Position numbers and translations under genes: made by a program. A stretch of 64,000 bases of DNA, from NCBI GenBank assembly GCA_019925795.1, contig CM034305.1, positions 56,904,573 to 56,968,572 on the forward strand. Reading direction: 5' to 3'. Shown here in pieces: positions 47,346 through 58,220 of the stretch. The stretch comes from Dendrobium chrysotoxum. Taxonomy: Eukaryota; Streptophyta; Magnoliopsida; Asparagales; Orchidaceae. Under the pieces are notes generated by a model. The model saw only the letters and a program-made list of their open reading frames with translations, ran no database searches and was not told the DNA's origin. Every line of letters begins with the position of its first letter. Position 1 is the first letter of the stretch.

Positions 47346-47514
47346 CGATTTCAAAATTAAAAATTTTAAAAATTAAATTCTCCCAAAGATAAATTAAACC
47401 TTTTTCAAAACACTCAACCTTTTTCAATCAAATAATTAGGGTGTAATTTTGTCTAGGAGATGTTGTGCAATCTCAAGAAAAAAATTTATTTTCTAAGCCA
47501 AGTTTTTAGATTGT

Positions 47515-48575
47515 TTCATGCCATTTAAACATACAAGGTCGATCAACATGCATTGCATTAAAAATAAATTAAAAAAATAAAATTTAATTGCATTTGAGCA
47601 TAATTACCCTAAATAAGTAAAGGGCCACTTAGAACATTCTCTAGACATCGGATCTAATTTCTCAAAACTTAAATAACAACCTTACACATCTTTTATAAAG
47701 ATCAGATACATGATTTTAAAGCGTCTAGGTGGTTAGCTGGCTCTCTAATCTAGGCTGAGATAAGCTCAAATTTTTATATCATTAGTTAAGTTCGGGTAAC
47801 TATCATTTAGTGCCCAACTTTGATATAGGTTCTGAGGCAGACCCTAAATTATAAGTCCCCAACTTCGAAAATCTAATCTCAATATTCTAATAAAATGACA
47901 ACTCAAACTAAAATATTCTCTAAACCAAAATATAAAACCCAACACATATGATAGATTGGGATATTTCTAAATTATTTTAGAATCCCAAAATACCTCCTAC
48001 TTCTCATCCTTTAGCCTCCAAAAAATAACTGTTCAAATTTTATCAATTCCCTATTGAAATTCTAACCTCACTCCTTTCATATCACTTCTTGATAATTCTA
48101 AATAAAATTTTTATCATTATTTCAATTGAGAGTATTCATAGAAAACTCAATATTCCTACAATATAATTAATTATGAAGGCTTATCTTTATAGGAGATTTA
48201 AGACCCTATAAACAATCAAATTTTATTCTATTTAGCTCTTAAATAGAGTTCGAAAAAAGGAAATTACTTTCTTTAAGAAAATCAATATCAAAGACAATCA
48301 TTATCGTCATATTCAATGAGTGATATCTTCTTTTCCTGGAGAGATATATCATTTATTAATATGTCCTTAAATAAAAAATTAATGACAAGACCTTTAGATT
48401 ATCATAGTTAAATATTTGATCGAACATCATTTTGACTATCTGGGATCAGATGTAATTCCTTCTTAAATTTGACTATGATAATTATGATGAAATTTATAGT
48501 TTTGTAATATAAACCCATTAGAAAATGATAATTTCACCTTCCAAGGTGATATTTCATTCATAATGATGTGAATAC
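47515..48575 (+). repeat. ~1-kb direct repeat, unit 2
   Basis: Second copy, about 240 bp longer than unit 1 because of an extra segment at 48095-48340. It is followed by CTCGTGAAATCGATACTC...TATACTTGCATTATTTAAGTG (48580-48645), which resembles the 3' LTR end seen before the Athila gag at 60650-60735. This suggests that the duplicated block belongs to an Athila-type LTR. Confidence 0.7.
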
Positions 48576-48779
48576 TTTCTCGTGAAATCGATACTCTTCT
48601 CTATCACTTTATTACTTAATTTAACATGTATACTTGCATTATTTAAGTGGACTTTTATTATTTTTATATCAAAAAAAAAACTTAAGCATATATCCACATT
48701 AAACTACATCAAAGCAACCATAATCCAGCCCCACATCACCTAATTGATTTTTAATATTTTTTATGATAAACGCTTGACT

Positions 48780-49830
48780 TTGCAATTACGTTCCCATTTG
48801 CAAAACTAATTCCACAAAAGAAGGCTTCTTATCCTTAGATTGATTGTTTGAGTTAAATCTAGGAGGATAATTAGGCCTTGAGTTAGCAAGATTTTGAAGA
48901 AGGTGATTATAATGTCCTACTTGATTTGACCAGTTAGAGTTCTAATTAGTGTTATTATATTTATTATTATTTCAGCTAAAAATTGGATGATTTCTCTAGC
49001 CAAGATTATAAGTATTGGAGTAAGGGCTATTAGTTATGTTATTAATTACATTTAATGATTCTACTCTAAACATATTAAGATCACTAAAAGTTCTATAAAT
49101 ATTTTCTTACAAGATTATAGGTGAATTAAGTCCAAGGTTGTCTACTTTTTTTAGTAATGGCGAGTACTTGGGCAGTTAATATTGATAAGGTATCGAATTT
49201 ATAAAAACGTGATTCTTTCAGAAGGCCATTGAAAGTTGTTGGTAGCCATCTTTTCAATCAAAGCATAACCTTATTAAAGGCTTTGACATCAGAGAACTAC
49301 CACTAGCGGCATCAATAACTGATCTAAGGGAACCTATAAGGTCATTATAAAAAGTTTGGATAATTAACCAATCAAGAAGGGAATGATGCAGCCATTTTCT
49401 ATGAAATTCCTTAAATCTTTCTTATGATTCATAACTAGATTTACCATCCAATTGGGTAAAAGAAGTCATGTTACTTCTAAATTTAACAGTTTTAGATGGA
49501 GGGAAGTATTTGGCTAAGAATTTATGTGCAAGATCAGTCTAAGTGATAATTGAGCCCAATGAATTTAACCATATTTTAGCTTTATCCTTAAGAGAAAATG
49601 AAAACAACCTAACAATAATAACATCATCACTAACACCATTATATTTAAAGGTTGCATGAATTTCTAAAAAAACTAGTTATATGTAAATTAGGGTCTTTTA
49701 AAGGTGTCCTCCCAAACTAGGAGTTTCAAACCATTTAGATTATGGAAGGTTGTAATTCAAATTTATTGGCTTGAATGCTAGGTTTGTTTATATTTTAATG
49801 AATACCTTCAATCATAGTGTTCGGCGTATT
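48780..49830 (-). pseudogene. Athila-type Ty3/Gypsy gag pseudogene
   Basis: Minus-strand translation in shifting frames gives the conserved order of the Athila gag. First come KYNGVSDD and LFSFSLKDKAKIWLNSL, then FLAKYFPPSKT, LDGKSSYES and ERFKE. These are followed by HSLLDWLIIQTFYNDL, SVIDAASGSSLMSKP and, further along, YNLGWRNHPIFS. Several stops and frameshifts are present. It resembles the plus-strand gag at 60992-63960 and belongs to the same broad family. No pol domains are found beside it. Confidence 0.85.
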
Positions 49831-50299
49831 CTCTAAGAAATCTAAGTTGCTTATTTTTATAAAGTTGTTTAACCATTTTAAAATCTTTTGTAATCTTTCA
49901 AATTTTCAAAATTTTCTTAAAGTTTTTTTCAATTTTAGTGTCAAATAATAATTCTACTAGTTTTTTAATACTATGCATGCAATAATAAGCAGCACAATAA
50001 AAAATATAAAACACTGAGCAGTTAAAGCAACATAAATAGCAAAGTAACTAAAAATTTTAAGCACATAAAAATTAAAAAGAAAAAAAAACTAGATTAAACT
50101 AACAGTTTGTTTGGCAATATAAAATACAAATCAGGATAATAATTTCTCTAATTGTATTCCTAATAATGGACCCAAAAACATGATACAAGTTCTACATGCT
50201 AACTATTTTCAATTGCTACTTTATGTTTACACATATTACTCAACTTTTTAAATGAAGTTTATTTTTTTATGGTGTATGTCATGTTTTTAATGCAAGTGC

Positions 50300-50500
50300 A
50301 CTTGTCGTATCAAGTAATATAATGATGAAAGGAGTGTCGGTCTCACAAGGACAAACTAGAAATATCCTACGTTCACCTTACTATTACCTACTAAATTATT
50401 ATATTTATCTACCAAATAATTTAAAAGGGGTGCATGTTAAAAGTAATAATGATGAATAGAGTGTCGATCTCACAAAGATTACAAGTACAAAATGATAATA
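50300..50500 (-). repeat. Athila-type LTR end motifs, two copies
   Basis: The reverse strand carries TGAGACCGACACTC followed by ATATTACTTGATACGACAAGTGCACTTGC (50302-50355), and a second shorter version (GAGATCGACACTC..., 50458-50475). The same motif ends the LTR before the Athila gag near 60650-60735. It fits the 5' LTR side of the minus-strand gag at 48780-49830. LTR limits cannot be set. Confidence 0.45.
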
Positions 50501-50919
50501 ATAAGGGTAATTTAGAATGAACAATTTTTATCTTATCAATAAGCCAAAGCAAAGTTTTTCTATGCAAGATTAATATTTGTCATGACTCGCCAAGTTCAAA
50601 ATTAGGCACTTCCAAACTCTAACGAGTGCAAGACTCATCAAAATTTTCAAGTTATAAGGATAACTTGGCCAAAAATAAAGAGGTTGGATAATTGGATGAA
50701 AGATTGGCATAGTCTTGACCAAGGTTCATGTCTAAAGATGATAAAACTACTCCATACAAGCAAGCAAAATCCATCTAGCAAAAGGCTTGAAAGAGAGTTA
50801 AAGCCTTAATAAAGAAAGCCAGGCTATGCTTGGTGAGTTACCTATTTAGCCAAGTCAAGTTTCTAAAAGCGAACAAAAATTAAAAATCATCTCTCTTTTT
50901 TGAGAAATTATTCTGTGCA

Positions 50920-51252
50920 GAGATCGGACGCCGAGAACCGTCTGGATTTGCTGCGCTTTAGCTGCCCTTTTACTGTACTTTTGCAAATACTTAGCAAAAG
51001 GGCTGCAAATATACATTCATAATGGCACTTTTGCTACCCTTTTGCTGAGTATTTGCAAAGCACAGCAAATATCCTACTAATTGAATATTTACTGCCCTTT
51101 TGCTACGCTTTTGCAAATATTTAGCAAAAGAAAATTAAAAGTGCAATTATGAATGCATATTTGCTGCTCTTTTGTTGAGTATTTGAAAAAATGTAACAAA
51201 AGAGCAGTTAAAGGGCAGAAAATCCGAACAGTTCTCGCCGTCCTGTCTACGC
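50920..51252. mobile_element. Long foldback element (about 165-bp arms)
   Basis: The left arm starts GATCGGACGCCGAGAACCGT and pairs along its whole length with the right arm, which ends ACAGTTCTCGCCGTCCTGTC; the centre is near 51080. Each arm contains repeated CTTTTGC/GCAAAAG and GCAAATAT words, so shorter internal hairpins also form. It is a foldback or MULE-type MITE. I could not confirm a target duplication. A transcript would form a hairpin of about 330 nt. Confidence 0.7.
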
Positions 51253-53509
51253 ATTCCTCTTTTCTCTAGAACATGAAATAACAAAAAAAGAAAAAAAAAT
51301 AATTTTTCACTGCTCTATTTCACTGATTATTTGCCTTTGATTTCAACAGAACCTTGCAAGAAGTTGAATAACAACTAAAAACTTTCATATACCTAAGACT
51401 AGCCATAAAAAGGGACAACCCTTTTTACAACAAGATTCATATTGAAAAAAAAAATCTAACAAAGGAAAGAAAAAAATGCAAAATGCAACTTTATTCATTG
51501 ATCATACTCGCCCCATCACTCTCCCCCTCTGAAGGTTCCAACATCAAATCATAGAAACGATTTTTGTCCTTGGACAAAGGCATTCTTCTCGAGACAATAA
51601 TAAAAGTAAGGCATTAAATTCCATTTTTTTCTCTTTGTTCTTTGGATGAAATATTAAATACCGTACTTTTAAATTTCTTTCTCCATTTTGGAAGTTGCTC
51701 TTCAAAGGAGATAGAGAAAAGGAAAGATAAATGTATGTATGTAAATACTAATATAAGTAACTCATAGATACCAAGTAGGTTCACCCCTAAGCAAATCCAC
51801 CAAAAAATATATTCACCCAAAATAAGAATTGCCTTGAAGAGCACTCACCTTAGTAAGATCAAAGATAAGCAAGTGCTCCCCTTAATGAAGCTCATATTAT
51901 AGAAACTCACATCCAAGGAGCTCAATCATAAGGCAAATATTTCAAATGAGTTTGACCAAAAATATCACCTTATTAAGCCTTTACTCAAAGAAGCACTAGT
52001 CCTGTGAAACTCAACTCTTTCAATAATTCTCCCCAGTTAAGACCATCTAGTTTTGATAAATATCCCTATCTAAGCTAAAATATGCACAAACATATAGAGC
52101 CCATAATCATGACTCCATCAATTTTGTTCATCCATAACATAACCAAATGCATAAAATACTCACCTAAGAATTTTCTCACTCACCCTAAGGGACTCACCAG
52201 TTGTCCATAATGTTCGCCTTTGTAAACTTATCAAGGATTTTCATGTTAAAGGACTCATCCATGTCACTAGCCTTCATGAACTAGCCCACATCAATCTTTG
52301 TATCGCTTACTATCTAATAGATTTTACAAATGAATCTAGCCCCATAATTTTTTCTCTTTCTGGGTTTTTTCATATAAAAAATTCTTAAATTTTTTTACTA
52401 CTTTTATCTGCACATGTTGAATCTTTAGACAACACTAAGATATAAAACATACATTTTAATAACTCAAATTTTCTAGACGCAACAAGTCAAATTCACATGT
52501 TCATACTAATTATATATATATATATATTCAGATCATAATGTTATTAAATTCATTAATAAAAAAGATAAAAATAATAGTTTTAAATGTGTGGATTAACGAG
52601 GATAAATATCATTAAAGTCAATTGTCTATTACGCTTTTGTTTCCTTTTTTTTTTTCTGAATTAAGGCATTGATTGATTAAGGCACTAATGGTTGGCGTGT
52701 AGTACCAATTTTGCTTATAAGCTATGCTTTATTGTCACGTGTTTAAAGTGCATAATATTGTAATATTAAAGATGAACTTGGGAATGCAATTACAGTTGCT
52801 TGTTTTAAAGAGCAATTATAGTTACTTGCTTTAAAGGTGTAAATAAGTCAAGTCAAACTCAAGTCATTCATTGCTTGACCTTAAATTTGTAATTAATTCA
52901 GTTCAAACTCAACCTCGAGCTTTATTTTATAAATTCAAATTATCTCATATGCCAATTTGTTTATTATGAAAGAAAAAAAATAATGATCCAAATGACTGTT
53001 AAAATAAAATGATAAAAAATGAAATAATAATAATACTAATAAATAATCATTTAATATAAAAAAGTAAAATATATTTATGACCAAATATAAGACCATAATC
53101 TCAACCATTCCCCCATGCAATGGGAGCATGCAACCCCCACACCATCCCCACATGCAATGCATGCTCATAACACTTGTATCCCCCAGACACAACATGTCAC
53201 CATCATGATCCCAACCACCCCCACGCAAAATAACTAAACACCCTACACATCACAAGCCCTTGCCATCACCATATATGACGCCAACCAACATCTATAACTT
53301 CCTCGCACACTACAGCAACTGCAGCCTCACCATCCCCACACCTAACTGCTAACTGTAACCTCATCAACGTAACTCCCAGACTGCTAACTGCTAAATGTCA
53401 CAATATTCACAACAAAAGTAAAACGCAAGAATGCATTTTCATTTCTATTCGAATGGATGCTCACCAAAGCAACAAACAAGCAAATGGCGTTCAATTGAAG
53501 GTGTCCTAA
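51253..53509. other. Unassigned intergenic sequence
   Basis: No gene seen. It contains a TA microsatellite near 52510-52527 and a C/A-rich stretch at 53090-53400. Short frames in it are low-complexity and not supported. Confidence 0.45.
52510..52527. repeat. (TA)n microsatellite
   Basis: An uninterrupted TA dinucleotide run of about 18 bp. Confidence 0.85.
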
Positions 53510-54094
53510 GAACATCTCCCACCAAATTACATACAATAGTATATAGTCCATCATTCACTCCATTCAAACAATGCCAATATTCAAAAGGTTCACAATGCAA
53601 TATTAACATTGCACCATACACCGCAAGCCAATTTTTTTAGTTAGAAAATAAATATATATAAAAAAGAGACTGAATATATACAAAATATTCTTTTTTTTAA
53701 GAAATAGATTTCATTTAAAAATAAATTATTGTACTTTAGAATGTTAGAGCATCTCCAACTAAACATCAAACATGCATATGGCATCATTAGGTCACTCCAG
53801 CCAAATGCCAAATCTTCCACTATTTGTTTGCGGGTGAACAATGCAACGCCAATATTAATGTTACACTGTTCACCTACGTAACTTTTTGTCTCAACTAGAT
53901 TTGTCGAAGAAACGCACAAAAGAAAAAAAAGACAATTACCTTCGCAAAAGCGCACAAAATAAAATTCAATTGAAAATGAATCACAGCATTTTTTGAATTT
54001 CACTGTATTTTAAAATGAAAAATAATATTTTTTGGTTGGAAATGCTCTTAATGCATTATGGAGTGAAAAAAGAGTTTTTCAATTAGAGATGCCC
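53510..54094. mobile_element. Tourist-like MITE (outer), interrupted
   Basis: The left end GAACATCTCCCACC and right end AGAGATGCCC are inverted relatives, flanked by TAA on both sides (53507-53509 and 54095-54097). Another member of the same group (53747-54047) is inserted in it; without that the outer element is about 285 bp. The inner parts share AACAATGC and CAATATTAA words with the inserted copy. Confidence 0.6.
53747..54047. mobile_element. Tourist-like MITE (inner)
   Basis: The ends GAGCATCTCCAACTA and GGTTGGAAATGCTC are inverted repeats, flanked by TTA on both sides (53744-53746 and 54048-54050). 301 bp with no coding capacity. The terminus is the widespread plant PIF/Harbinger-type GAGCATCTCCAAC sequence. 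Confidence 0.75.
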
Positions 54095-54097
54095 TAA

Positions 54098-54199
54098 GAA
54101 TGCTTCATTTGAGGCAACTTTTCACCACTACTTTTTTGTTGCTTTCAAAAAACTTCTTATTTTAAAAAATTGTTATAAAAAGCTAACCCAAAAGAAGCC
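54098..54199. mobile_element. Short Tourist-like MITE
   Basis: The ends GAATGCTTCATTTGAGG and (inverted) GGCTTCTTTTGGGTTAGC are similar to the terminus of the hairpin MITE at 14612. TAA flanks both sides (54095-54097 and 54200-54202). It directly abuts the previous MITE, sharing the TAA. Confidence 0.45.
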
Positions 54200-54484
54200 T
54201 AAATCTAACAAACATGAATACCAAAATTACAATGATTGATAGACAATGCATTAGTAACCAGAATAACGCAAACAATATATTTTGATAGCAACAAGTGAAG
54301 ACAGATTTCACAGACCATAATGGTTCAACTATGTCCTGCCACTTAAACTACACTGTGAACATCCAAAACAGAGACGAACATAAACAGAAAAAAGATAAGT
54401 GGATATATTTCCATTTCTATGTTATATCAATTCCTATGTCCAAGATTCTCACTAACACCACGGTAAGTTCCACAGCTTTGAAAC

Positions 54485-55558
54485 CTAATCGTCTTCTTCT
54501 TCCTACAAAAATTTCATTAAAAAATAAACGATTAAAAGTATGAAAGATGGAGCAAATCAATCCATAAAATGCAATCTGGTTGAAATTAAATAGTGATGAT
54601 GAAGTTCTATAAATTTTTGCAATCACAATCCCTAAACAAATTTAAATATTGGTACCTCATCACTTCCAGCTCCTTCTTCGCTGACCTCAGACTTGGATTT
54701 ATCTGATGATTCATCCTCAGCCGCGTTCTTTTTTTCTACTTCCTGCGATCAATTATTGATTGTATGATCAATTTAAAAATAAAATAAAACTACTATAATT
54801 AATTATGTTTGATTTAACAAAAAAAATCACCGAGCCATCGTAAACACGCATCTTCCTCTGATACTCGTCCTTTAGTTTATCAGCTTTTGCCACATACGGT
54901 GCTTTCTCCTAATTTCAGGAGAAATTAGAAAATTCCACAACAACTAATCAACATAATGGAAAAAAAAAAAAAAGTAGAAAAGGGGTATAATAATCCATTG
55001 ATATGAAAAAGCTCACAGCATCGGACATAGATTTCCATTTATTGCCACCAGCCTTTCCAACCTAATATCAAATAGAACCAGTTAATCATACAGAGCAAAT
55101 TGACTTATGATCGTACAATGGCTATGATTTGGGAACGTAAATTGCGGATACCAACCACTGAGACCAGTTTGTTTTCAGGGTTCTTCTCCTTGAACTCCTT
55201 CCGGAATTGATCCCTTAATGATGTAAGAAAAAACAAATTAAAGTTGAAGATGGTGATAATTGGAAAGCAAAACTGATGGGGCAAATGAGAGTACTCGCTT
55301 ACATGAAAACAAAAAACGCGCTAGGAGGGCGCTTCGGCTTGTTAGGATCTTTCACTTTGCGGCTCCCCGTTTTCCGCTTCTCCGGCGCCTTCTTTGTCGC
55401 AAGACTTCAAATAAACACATCATTAGATTCCTGTTCATTACACCTAAGGCCATCCACCGCATTCTAAATGAATGCACAAGAAGAAGAAGGAAATCGAACT
55501 CAACTCACCGGCCATCGGACTTGCGCGCATCACCAGACGTCGGGCGACCTCCCTTCAT
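54485..55558 (-). CDS. HMGB-type high mobility group chromatin protein
   Basis: A plant HMGB protein of 145 residues, which binds and bends DNA without sequence specificity in the nucleus. Coding exons (minus strand): 55509-55558, 55303-55404, 55156-55213, 55017-55061, 54831-54908, 54656-54742 and 54485-54502. All introns are GT-AG and the summed 438 bp stay in frame. A basic N-terminal tail (residues 1-40) precedes one HMG box (about 41-110). The box has DPNKPKRPPSAFFVFM, VGKAGGNKWKSMS and KAPYVAKADKLKDEY, including the core aromatic and Trp residues. An acidic tail ends EEEDD. Size and intron positions fit the plant HMGB1/2/3 class. The ATG at 55558 opens the first exon after a 5' UTR intron. 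An upstream in-frame reading to 55747 crosses that intron and is not coding. No defects seen. It is the only clear host gene in the window. Confidence 0.94.
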
Positions 55559-55566
55559 GGTAGAAA

Positions 55567-55644
55567 CTGCAATAATGAATACAATTGAATGAGAAATCAG
55601 AGGGAAATCGTTCGCACGCATGGGTTGCAGAGGCTTGGCATTAC
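55567..55644 (-). other. 5' UTR intron of HMGB gene
   Basis: Donor CAG|GTAATG at 55644 and acceptor TTGCAG at 55567, just 8 bp before the ATG. It removes 78 bp and joins a non-coding first exon (55645 to about 55700) to the start-codon exon. Leader introns often raise expression in plants; that role is inference here. Confidence 0.65.
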
Positions 55645-55656
55645 CTGAGTCTAGGA

Positions 55657-55665
55657 TTAGGGTTT
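55657..55665 (-). promoter_or_regulatory. Telo-box (AAACCCTAA) in HMGB leader
   Basis: The minus strand reads AAACCCTAA in the presumed first exon. Telo-boxes are common near the transcription start of plant genes active in dividing cells. Confidence 0.6.
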
Positions 55666-55783
55666 CGGAAGAGCGAGAGTAGGGAGACGTGAAGAGTAAC
55701 CGAATACAGCACAAGTGGGAGTTTAAGAAGAGCGCCCAGGGGCGCATAGGTAAATTGAATTGGGACGATCGTGCAAAATTTTG

Positions 55784-55815
55784 GGCGGGAAGTTCAATTT
55801 CTTAGTGCCACGTCA
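55784..55815 (-). promoter_or_regulatory. Upstream promoter motifs of HMGB gene
   Basis: An E2F-like TTCCCGCC on the minus strand (55784-55791, imperfect) and a hexamer-type CCACGTCA (55808-55815) lie about 230-260 bp upstream of the ATG. Both motif types are typical of plant histone and S-phase gene promoters. No TATA box is evident. Function is inferred from motif resemblance only. Confidence 0.35.
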
Positions 55816-55829
55816 TCGATCCATGTAGA

Positions 55830-56284
55830 AATATAGCCTATCAAAGCACAATTACTGAAGCGGGCGGTTTGATCGGCCGTTCGGGTAAGCCGCGCAATTA
55901 TTGTTCAAAATTTTCCTTATAAATACTTTATTTTTGTTTTTTAGATTTAAAATCAATATATTTAAAAACTTCAATGATGATTAAATTAGGATTTGAATCA
56001 ACATAATATTATAAAAATTATATTTATTTAATAAAAATTAAAATTATAAATTAAAAAAATTATAAGAAAAATATGCCCTAAAATATTATTCTACCCTTTA
56101 AAGAACTTATGTTCTTCTTTAGACGATTACTTTTTGACTTCGCCGTGAGGGTAGAATAATAATGCTCTTTATTTCATATATAACCATTCATAATATTCTT
56201 CTTTCATTTATCATCAAAATACAAATATAACTATAATACATCGCTACAGATGGAGTTAAAAAATAGAGCAATAAAATTAGTCAT
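55830..56284. other. Unassigned intergenic sequence
   Basis: AT-rich sequence upstream of HMGB. I see no gene or mobile-element ends. Confidence 0.5.
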
Positions 56285-57109
56285 GATTATACAAAATGGG
56301 TCAATAGGTCGAGTTTGGGTCCAACTCGAATTGACCCGAGTCTAAACTGGTTGACCCTAACTCGACCCAATTTTGTAAATGGGTCAGGAATTCTAACCCG
56401 GACCTAACCCGCATGAGTTACCAAGTTGACCCAACTCGAACCGCGAACACGGAACCACGGGAGCAGTCGTGTGCGAGGGGTCTCATTCATGGGTGTGGGT
56501 GTGGTGCCAAACACGGGGCCAGGGGTGAGAGCAGGACAATCGTCAGAGCGACACAATCGCAACATGTTCGACTTCCGTCTCACTGCTGACTCCACTTACC
56601 CTGTCGCCAAGGAACACGCCTCTCACCCTTTTTGGCCAACTCGATGCTGCCCCCAATCCGATCTGCCGACTCCCACCAAAGATTCCTCCCCACTTAACCC
56701 AGCGTGAAGCCTGTTCAAATCCTCCCACCGGAGGACGGTATCCTCTTCAACAAGCTCGCTTAACAAGGACTACCATACGTAGATATGTCTCATGCAGTTG
56801 AAAGCTGGCAGTGGAGGGACAGTGGGAGGAAGACATGAATATGATCAACGCATTCCTGTGTCGGTAAGAGGGCAACGATCGGTATGGCTTTGGATGGTCG
56901 AGCCGCGAATCTGCGGTGGGGACGCGAGTCTGCAACGAGATCCAGGTCACCCGTGTCATCTTCGTGTGTTTGGGTCAACCTGAACCCGACCTGATTTTCA
57001 GATTGGTCAGAAATCTAAACCTGGACCTGACCCATTTTATAAATGAGTTGACATGAACCCAAATTTTTTTGGTTCGGGTTTCGGGTCGTGTCAACTTTTG
57101 ATACTGCTA
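56285..57109. mobile_element. hAT-like element with captured GC-rich segment
   Basis: Both ends carry the GGGTC/GACCC and GGTTCGGGT motifs seen in the hAT MITE at 13027-13504. The right end (GGGTCGTGTCAACTTTTGATACTG) is a decayed version of that element's terminus. Between them, 56430-56970 is GC-rich and unlike anything else in the window, with a consensus splice donor on the minus strand (CAGG|GTAAGT, GT at 56599-56598). This resembles host gene sequence picked up by the element. I could not identify the source gene. Ends are approximate and I could not confirm an 8-bp target duplication. Confidence 0.5.
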
Positions 57110-57114
57110 ACGGT

Positions 57115-57376
57115 GATTCAATTTTTAGAAATTCTAGATATCTCATCTTCTGGGCTCCACAAACACCAACACCATAGTGCCCATAGGGGAAAATTTTAGG
57201 ATTTTAAACATATAAACAGACCCATTAATCCCGGTTATGAATACACCCAGATTCTCACATACATAAAAAATATTCTCAAATACATATAGAAGGGTTTAAA
57301 TGTAAAAATTAATAAATTATTTTAAACTTAGTCTGATCAAAATAGGTTGAACTAAATATTAAATCTAGAGGTGTTA
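57115..57376 (-). mobile_element. Gypsy LTR fragment (minus strand)
   Basis: Downstream of the integrase relic the minus strand reads GAGAGTTGTAACACCTCTAG, with TGTAACACC as a typical Gypsy LTR start. The sequence continues as AT-rich LTR-like DNA to the edge of the hAT-like element, which probably truncates it. Confidence 0.4.
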
Positions 57377-57399
57377 CAACTCTCACCTCTCAGAAAAAT

Positions 57400-58220
57400 A
57401 TCATCCTTGATATGTTAAAACTCAGAGTATCAGAATATAACAAGATACTATTGTTTCATCTCAGATGCCATCTCTCAAGTAGTCTCTCTTTCAATTCTAT
57501 TTTTTCACTTAATTTTTAATCATTAAAATCTATTTATTTCTCAACCTTCTAAAATAAAAAAATTTAAAAAAATTGATTTGATTATTCCTTATAGCTTAGA
57601 TTCAGATGTATATCAACTTCTTCAATAGTTATTATTATTCTAAAATTAGATATCCATTTTCTTAGAAGCGACACATGAAATACATTATGAATTTCTGATA
57701 TATGATCTGAAAACTATAAATTATAAGTAGATTTTTCAATCTCTTAAGTAACTTCAAAAGATCCAACATAGCTTGAACTCAAGTTTCCTTCTTTGCCAAA
57801 TCTGTTAATACCCTTCATCCACATAATTTTTATATATACAAAGTCTCCTACCTGGAATTCAAATGCTTGATGCTTAGCATCAAAATATTGATTCTTCCTT
57901 TCATGTACAACCTTTAATCTATCCTTGATCAAATGAATCTTTTCAATGGCATTGGTAATAAAAGCAAGCCCAATCAAATTCCTCTCATCCACCTTTGTCC
58001 AAGACTTAGAGTTTCTACCTTTTTTACCATACAGAGCTTTATAAAGGGGTCATACCTATACTTGATTAAAAGCTGTTATTGTTAGCAAATTTAATCAGAG
58101 GAATATGATCTTCTCAACTGCTGCCAAAGTCCAAAATAAACCATCTCAAAAATTCTTTCAGTACATGAATAATCCTCTAAGACTGTCCATCAAATTGCGA
58201 ATGAAATATATTTATGGCAA
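57400..58220 (-). pseudogene. Ty3/Gypsy integrase pseudogene (Tekay/Del-like chromovirus)
   Basis: Read on the minus strand, the 5' part at 58220-58080 gives relics of the integrase core end (SLRGLFMY...DGLFWTL, matching TDGQSERT...LR.CV.D). It continues to a PF..LYG..-like piece near 58030. An open 82-codon piece follows at 57744-57992, with IKDRLKVVHERKNQYFDAKHQAFEFQVGDFVYIKI and MKGINRFGKEGNLSSSYVGSFEV. This is the integrase C-terminal domain (F..GD.V.LKV.P..G..RFGK.GKLSPRYIGPFE). Near 57440 there is a decayed EATWE.ASEMK-like end, as in chromodomain Gypsy elements. Multiple stops. No RT is present. Confidence 0.8.

Noticed and set aside
52935..53228. A 97-codon minus-strand frame
   Set aside because: Low-complexity C/A-rich and AT-rich DNA, no domain, no similarity, and no matching copy elsewhere.
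55505..55747. An 80-codon frame extending the HMGB start upstream
   Set aside because: The extra residues come from the 5' UTR and its intron. The HMGB protein family starts at the internal ATG (55558), and splice sites explain the upstream part.
55762..55772. GGACGATCGT near the HMGB promoter, resembling the Sirevirus palindrome
   Set aside because: A single half-site without a partner at 21 bp and with no LTR similarity around it; expected by chance.
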